The notes beneath the pieces were generated by a model. The model had not been told where the DNA came from, ran no database searches, and saw only the letters and a program-made list of their open reading frames with translations. 64,000 nucleotides of DNA, taken from the NCBI RefSeq assembly GCF_000151665.1, contig NW_013171838.1, positions 323,001-387,000 on the forward strand, in the 5' to 3' direction. Of this stretch, positions 59,748 to 64,000 are shown in pieces (the first letter of the stretch is position 1; each line of letters begins with the position of its first letter). Both the position numbers and the translations under genes were made by a program. The DNA comes from Blastocystis hominis (taxonomy: Eukaryota > Sar > Bigyra > Opalinata > Blastocystidae).

Positions 59748-60531
59748 ATGAACTACATCGAAACTGAACATTTAGGCATCAAGACCACCTATAAACCAGC
59801 GGTTGTTGTGGACTTGCTTGTGGAGGCCTATCGTTCTCTTCAGGACGGAGGAAGTCTGCGGGACAGCACCGAGGCTGGAGAACTGCTTAACCAAATGGTC
59901 CAACACGTTCGAGCTCAAGAGTCCATCCCACATCCTCCCACTGAAGTACAAGAATCGCAGAATGTGCTTGACACCTTATCCACCTTGCACAAAGCAGTAC
60001 AACACACCGAGGAAAACAGTCAAGAGTTGCAGTTTAAGAATTCAAGTTTGCAACAACAGCTAGATCACGCGAATCATCGTGTCTCGACACTCCAACAGAG
60101 TATTCAAGAGGAGTTAGATTGTTTTTTAGAGCTTTCAGACACTACAGCAGCGAGCACACTGCTCATGGAAAAGCTACGAGACTCTGTTGATAACCGAACG
60201 GCATTCCTCCAATCCGAGCAGTCCGTGCGAGTTCTTCAAGAACAGTCGAGTTCGGGATCCAAGTAAATCCTAGAACGGCGAAGCAGCAGCAGCAGATTCG
60301 CGAGCTGGAAGAATCATTAGCCGCAGAGAGGCAATATATTGTGAATGGTTTGACAAGGGTCATATCTAGAGATATTTTCAACAAGAATCTCAAGCTGCTT
60401 TGCGTATGGCTGAATTGCTTTTTTTCTTACATATAGAAAGTATAAAGGACGACGCAAAGAAGACCCAAGATCAGGCACTGGAGCTCATTGACCAACTTCG
60501 AAAGCAGTTATTAACGTATGAGAAGGAGTAA
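59748..60531 (+). CDS. coiled-coil protein, unknown
   Basis: ATG 59748 (MNYIETEHLGIKTTY) opens a short folded start (PAVVVDLLVEAYRSLQDGG), then heptad-rich helices (LQFKNSSLQQQLDHANHRV, LQQSIQEELDCFLELSDTT). After one or two introns (near 60229-60271 and 60347-60436) it ends with more coiled coil, LELIDQLRKQLLTYEKE, and TAA 60529-60531. Probably a cytoskeletal or Golgi-type scaffold; no family recognised. Confidence 0.6.
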
Positions 60532-60578
60532 CGTGTTGTATAGAACAAACACACATAAACAAAACCATTACGGTACAC

Positions 60579-61021
60579 TTATGGATTTTCAATCTTGGGG
60601 CCTTCCCAGAGTCGATCGCCTACCACGTAAGTAAAGATAGTGCATCCAGTACGGTAATAATCCTCAATCAACGACAGTTCATCATTGGCTTGCTCAACGA
60701 GCTCCTCGACCTGACCACAACCAATGATCTTCTCAATCGTCTTCACCTAGACATCACACGGAGCAAGAAGATGAGACATCCTCGTTTTCTTGAACAATTC
60801 TTCTTCTATAGGTGGTGAACGCCTCAACGTTCTTTCTGTACTCTGTATCGGCTGGGATCTTCTATACAATGAGAGAACAGAAGCTACGGAGTTACTTTCA
60901 CATTCTCTAGAGTTTTATCGTAAAGTTCTGTGAGAACCGCTCTCGCGTTCGGAATGACAGGAACACCCACAAGTCCGGTCGTTCTTTTTACCATACTGCA
61001 AAGAGCCCTTGTAACAAACAT
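60579..61021 (-). CDS. NDUFA5: NADH dehydrogenase (complex I) subunit NDUFA5
   Basis: Accessory subunit of complex I in the mitochondrion-related organelle. It begins MFVTRALCSMVKRTTGLVGV, a short basic leader running into the family's KKTTGLVGL, followed by RAVLTELYDKTLENVK, an intron of about 36 nt, IPADTEYRKNVEAFT, an intron near 60790-60829, VKTIEKIIGCGQVEELVEQA (family GQLEEVI-QAE), and a last part ending LWEGPKIENP. TAA 60579-60581; minus-strand TGTTTGTT near 60551-60544. Blastocystis is known to keep complex I without the later cytochrome complexes. The TGTTTGTT sequence also occurs inside codons 1-4 of this gene. Confidence 0.85.
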
Positions 61022-61146
61022 TCTACAACAAGTCATAAACCAGCCCATATCACATTGCATTTCCCCTACATTCACGATCCAGGTCACTAAGTTTCTGCGA
61101 CACTATCGTAGAAGATAAAAATAGTCCCGAATTTTGCACATTATCG

Positions 61147-61154
61147 AACAAACA
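61147..61154 (-). terminator. TGTTTGTT 3'-end motif, stop made by polyadenylation
   Basis: The CK2 alpha frame reaches codon TCA whose T is at 61159; spacer CAAT; then TGTTTGTT (61154-61147). Confidence 0.8.
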
Positions 61155-61158
61155 ATTG

Positions 61159-62628
61159 AATAATCCATCTGATCTACAGGCTCCCACTGCTCGTAAATGT
61201 CCCAAAAACGCCTCGCTTCTTCGATAGTTTCCTTCGTCGGGTTCTTCTCCAGATTGGAAACATGCTCGGCAATCATCTAATCTCGCACCCCTCAGCCTCC
61301 ACTACCTTCAACGTTTCGCAGATCGTCGACACCAGCTGATATTCCCCATTGGCGACCTCCGCCTTGGCCCTCTCCTCGAGTCCTCGTTTCAAACTGCGCA
61401 AATTCCCCAATAATTCCTTTTTGTTCATTTCTCTCTTCATTTCTACTCGATTCTCTCTCGACTCCACGCTCTTCTGCAGCACTCCTCCTTTCAGCCGCTC
61501 CCTCACCTCTCGGAAATAGGGATGCTGCATGCACTCCCTCGCTGTGAACCGTTTCTGGTGGTCATAAATCAGCAAATTGTCCAGCAGGTCGAACAACTCC
61601 GTGCAGATGTGGCTCGAATCGATTCCAGACGCGAATTCCGACCAATCGCGACGTCGACAGCTCCCCAAACTCGCGATGAGCGTTTCGTTCACCTGCAGAT
61701 TGTACTTCTGGATGTACCGGTGCAGCTCGGTGGTGCCCAGAACGTTCACGATCACACGGAGCTGGTCGTCATTGCCGTGAGCACGGAAGAAGGGAAGCCG
61801 ATTGAAGACCATTCCGGCCACAATGCAGCCGAAGGACCACATATCCACCGAGTAGTTGTAGTACTACGGGACGAGTGGAAGCAGAGAAGATACCTCGTCG
61901 TTGAGGAGCAGTTCGGGGCCTTTGTAGTTGCGAGTACTCACACGCACATTGCTGGGCAGCTCTGAATAATAGTACCATGAAGAGGGACCTACGTGGGTTG
62001 TAGAAGGACGCGAGGCCCCAGTCGATGATAAAAACCTCTTTCGTTGTGTAATCAAAAAGTACATTTCCGGGTTTTAAGTCTCGATGCATGATGCCTTTAC
62101 TATGTGCGTAGTCCAGACCGATTAGAATCTGATAAAAGTAGTAACGCAGTTCGTAGTCACTGAGAGATGACCAGTATTTCTAAAATCAAGACTAGAGAGA
62201 ACAGATACACGATAAGGCAGCGCTTCCACCCACTTTGTTACTAAGATGGGAGTATCTTCGTATGGATTTCGGAGTTTATCCAGCAATGGTAAAATCGAGG
62301 GACCTCCTCTTAAGATATCCATTACTTTGATTTCTCTATAATTAATTATCGTGTCTGCTTTTAAATCCATACCTTTTCATTTTTTGCCTATTCAGAGGCT
62401 TCAACTGTTTAATGCTAACGTATTCACCCGTTTTCCTGTCATATGCTTTAAAAACTTCACTGAACTTTCCACGCCCTACAGAAGCGATAAGTTCATATCT
62501 GTCTCGAGAACTAAAGCGATCAGAGCGAACAAACGACTTTACCCATATTCAAAATTGTAGTGGGCATAGTCACAGTAATCTGCAGGCTGGGATGTAACAG
62601 CATCTGCATATTCGCGTGCCACATTCAT
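61159..62628 (-). CDS. casein kinase 2 catalytic subunit alpha
   Basis: Constitutive acidophilic Ser/Thr kinase. ATG 62628 gives [20 protein letters not shown], then a 32-nt intron, [20 protein letters not shown] (family VGRGKYSEVF loop), [20 protein letters not shown] (IKxLKPVKKKKIKREI), [38 protein letters not shown] (the DWG typical of CK2), [22 protein letters not shown] and [16 protein letters not shown]. It has a C-terminal extension of about 110 residues rich in Lys/Glu ([17 protein letters not shown]) that is absent from common CK2 alpha. A 29-nt intron near 61275-61303 joins the final exon, [19 protein letters not shown]. The stop is made by polyadenylation after T 61159. Confidence 0.9.
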
Positions 62629-63048
62629 AATGAAACAAAAAGTGGTGTAGTTTAGTAGTGCTACCGATTGTGAATTGTATAAAAATAATATTGTTCAATA
62701 GTATTGGATTATGCGAATAGTGAATTGGACTAACTGAAGATAGTTAGAGGTCGGCAGCTGATGGGTAAAATTATTATTATTATTGTTGTTGTTATTATGA
62801 ATCGATCTATTCTTAGAATTATCATATACTGATAAATAGGATAAGTGGTTATGATTTTGTTGTTATATGTTAAAAGAGTGACACGGAGATTAGTTGTTAA
62901 GGATTATAATGAATAATCATAGAAAGTAATTATTGTATTATCTTTGTTTGTCATTGATTTGCTCCTTTTCAAATAATATCTTGCGTAGTTTTGTGAATAT
63001 GAAGCGAGGCACACAAGTGTTTTTGTTGAATCATTGATCAAATTAAGA
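62629..63048. other. AT-rich intergenic region
   Basis: About 420 bp with ATT/GTT trinucleotide runs near 62770-62795 and no gene-like frame. It separates the CK2 gene from the decayed LRR-family copy. Confidence 0.6.
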
Positions 63049-63735
63049 GAGGCATGGGGCATCGAATATGATAAAGAAAGCGGAAATGTAGCAACAGAAC
63101 AATGAAAGAAGTGATTTGATGTTTCAATGGAGATACGATGACCGAATTCAAGCGAAATGGAACGGATAGTTTGGATCCAATGAAACAAGATCCGATTTAT
63201 ATAGGTGGATTTCGCTATGATGAAGACAGTGATACGATTTAGTCGTGAAGGCATTGGATGTTTGATTGATATCCAGAGTGGAATGGAACTCGAGAATGTG
63301 AATGGAAAGATGGGGCGGAAGTGGGTAAAGTGCATCTGTATGGTGGTAGATAAAACCCAAAATTGAGGGTTGTTTCATCAATAGCTGTGATTTTCAAATA
63401 TGCTCAAATTCATGTTTCCACTTTAATAGTTGTTGCTAATAAACGCGAATAACGTGCCCTTCTAAGTATCAACATCACTGGATTTTTAGAATGAACTGAT
63501 GTGAATTTGCAAGTGACCGATTTGACGATTTATCGAATTGGTGTAACGATTTGAATGCATTGGATCTGAATCGATTCGAGTGGCCACGATCTATCGAAAT
63601 CGGCGATGAAAGTTTTGGATCAGTGGAAACATTCAAAATCGATGGATTGAATCGATTAAAAACTATCATTATCGGAAGCAATTTATATTCTCAGCAAAGG
63701 TGTGAAGATGAAGAAGAAGAAGATGATGATGATTT
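63049..63735 (+). pseudogene. decayed MORN-like/LRR family copy 3
   Basis: DNA closely similar to copy 1: the MORN-like part (around 18860-19200) and first LRR (around 19300-19510) can be followed in order here, e.g. GATGAAGACA after GGATTTCGCTAT and TCGAATGC-like TCGAGTGG before the LRR. The frame is broken by several stops and frameshifts (TGA near 63099, TAG near 63240) and an internal deletion, and the repeat block ends in a GAA/GAT-rich tail at 63705-63738. Best read as a pseudogene or fossil. Confidence 0.8.
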
Positions 63736-64000
63736 TTAGCTTTGATAACTTATATGAACCAGGTACAAATGATCATCAACTAATAATAAAAGTGAAAGTG
63801 ATGTGCATTGTGTGCGAATTCATTAAAGTACCGCGTTTTTTTTAATAATGCATATCATTGATAAGAACACCTGCAATATGGAATGCATTATAGCCATATG
63901 AACTTCAAAGAAATATTAATACTGTTCGAACACTTTTATTACTCATCTCACAAGAGTTCCAAATGCGGCACATACACAGTACTTAGAAAAACAACCAACC
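63736..64000. other. window end, nothing seen
   Basis: AT-rich, no frame of interest. Confidence 0.6.

Noticed and set aside
61008-61021. TGTTTGTT within the NDUFA5 start as a gene end
   Set aside because: It lies in the first codons of a well-matched protein; no frame ends just upstream of it.

Overview
This is nuclear DNA of a compact unicellular eukaryote, almost certainly Blastocystis (stramenopile, Opalinata). Four signs support this. Nearly every gene is broken by introns of only about 28-36 nt that start GT and end AG and must be removed to restore conserved domains. The 8-mer TGTTTGTT recurs just after coding regions on both strands. Several genes have no usable genomic stop codon, or end before one, so that UAA would be made by polyadenylation, as is known for Blastocystis. 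Genes are packed on both strands with gaps often below 150 nt. Exon joins and starts described here were worked out by eye from reading frame, splice sites and remembered family motifs; none was confirmed by alignment or transcripts.

Layout. 0-18 kb: an uncertain ORF pair, a TAZ + CW + ARID chromatin-type regulator, an MFS transporter, a calcium-dependent protein kinase, 3-ketodihydrosphingosine reductase, Sec61 alpha, eIF3m, a repeat-rich protein, a GARP/Myb-like protein, a GNAT acetyltransferase and a cold-shock-domain protein with a possible mitochondrial leader. 18-24 kb: AT-rich DNA with a convergent pair of MORN-like/leucine-rich-repeat genes whose repeats sit in separate exons; a decayed third copy lies at 63.0-63.7 kb. 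24-32 kb: POT/PTR transporter, a basic nuclear-type protein, a small membrane protein, a Mei2-like RNA-binding protein, a VPS28-like ESCRT-I protein and an SSUH2-like zinc-site protein. 31.8-33.2 kb: AT-rich, no convincing gene.

33-47 kb: a kinesin-10-like protein with a degenerate motor, RNA polymerase I subunit RPA43, RBBP4/MSI1, tRNA-Asn, an unknown acidic protein, EIPR1, a PiT phosphate transporter, a PepD-type M20 dipeptidase and V-ATPase subunit B. 46.5-64 kb: 14-3-3, RUVBL2, a HEAT/TOG-like protein, tRNA-Ala, CENP-X, a calponin-homology protein with a C-terminal membrane anchor, a pseudokinase, an unknown protein, a CLK/LAMMER kinase, a TBC RabGAP, a coiled-coil protein, complex I subunit NDUFA5 and casein kinase 2 alpha.

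The set is mostly housekeeping: chromatin (TAZ/ARID, RBBP4, RUVBL2, CENP-X), translation and secretion (eIF3m, Sec61), endosome/Golgi traffic (VPS28, EIPR1, TBC, V-ATPase), calcium, 14-3-3 and CK2 signalling, and the mitochondrion-related organelle (NDUFA5, perhaps the cold-shock protein). There is no operon logic. The least ordinary items are the TAZ-CW-ARID architecture, the exon-per-repeat LRR family, the tail-anchored CH protein, the degenerate kinesin-10, the start codons next to or split by introns, and a fixed T + 4 nt + TGTTTGTT spacing at the genes whose stop appears to be made by polyadenylation.
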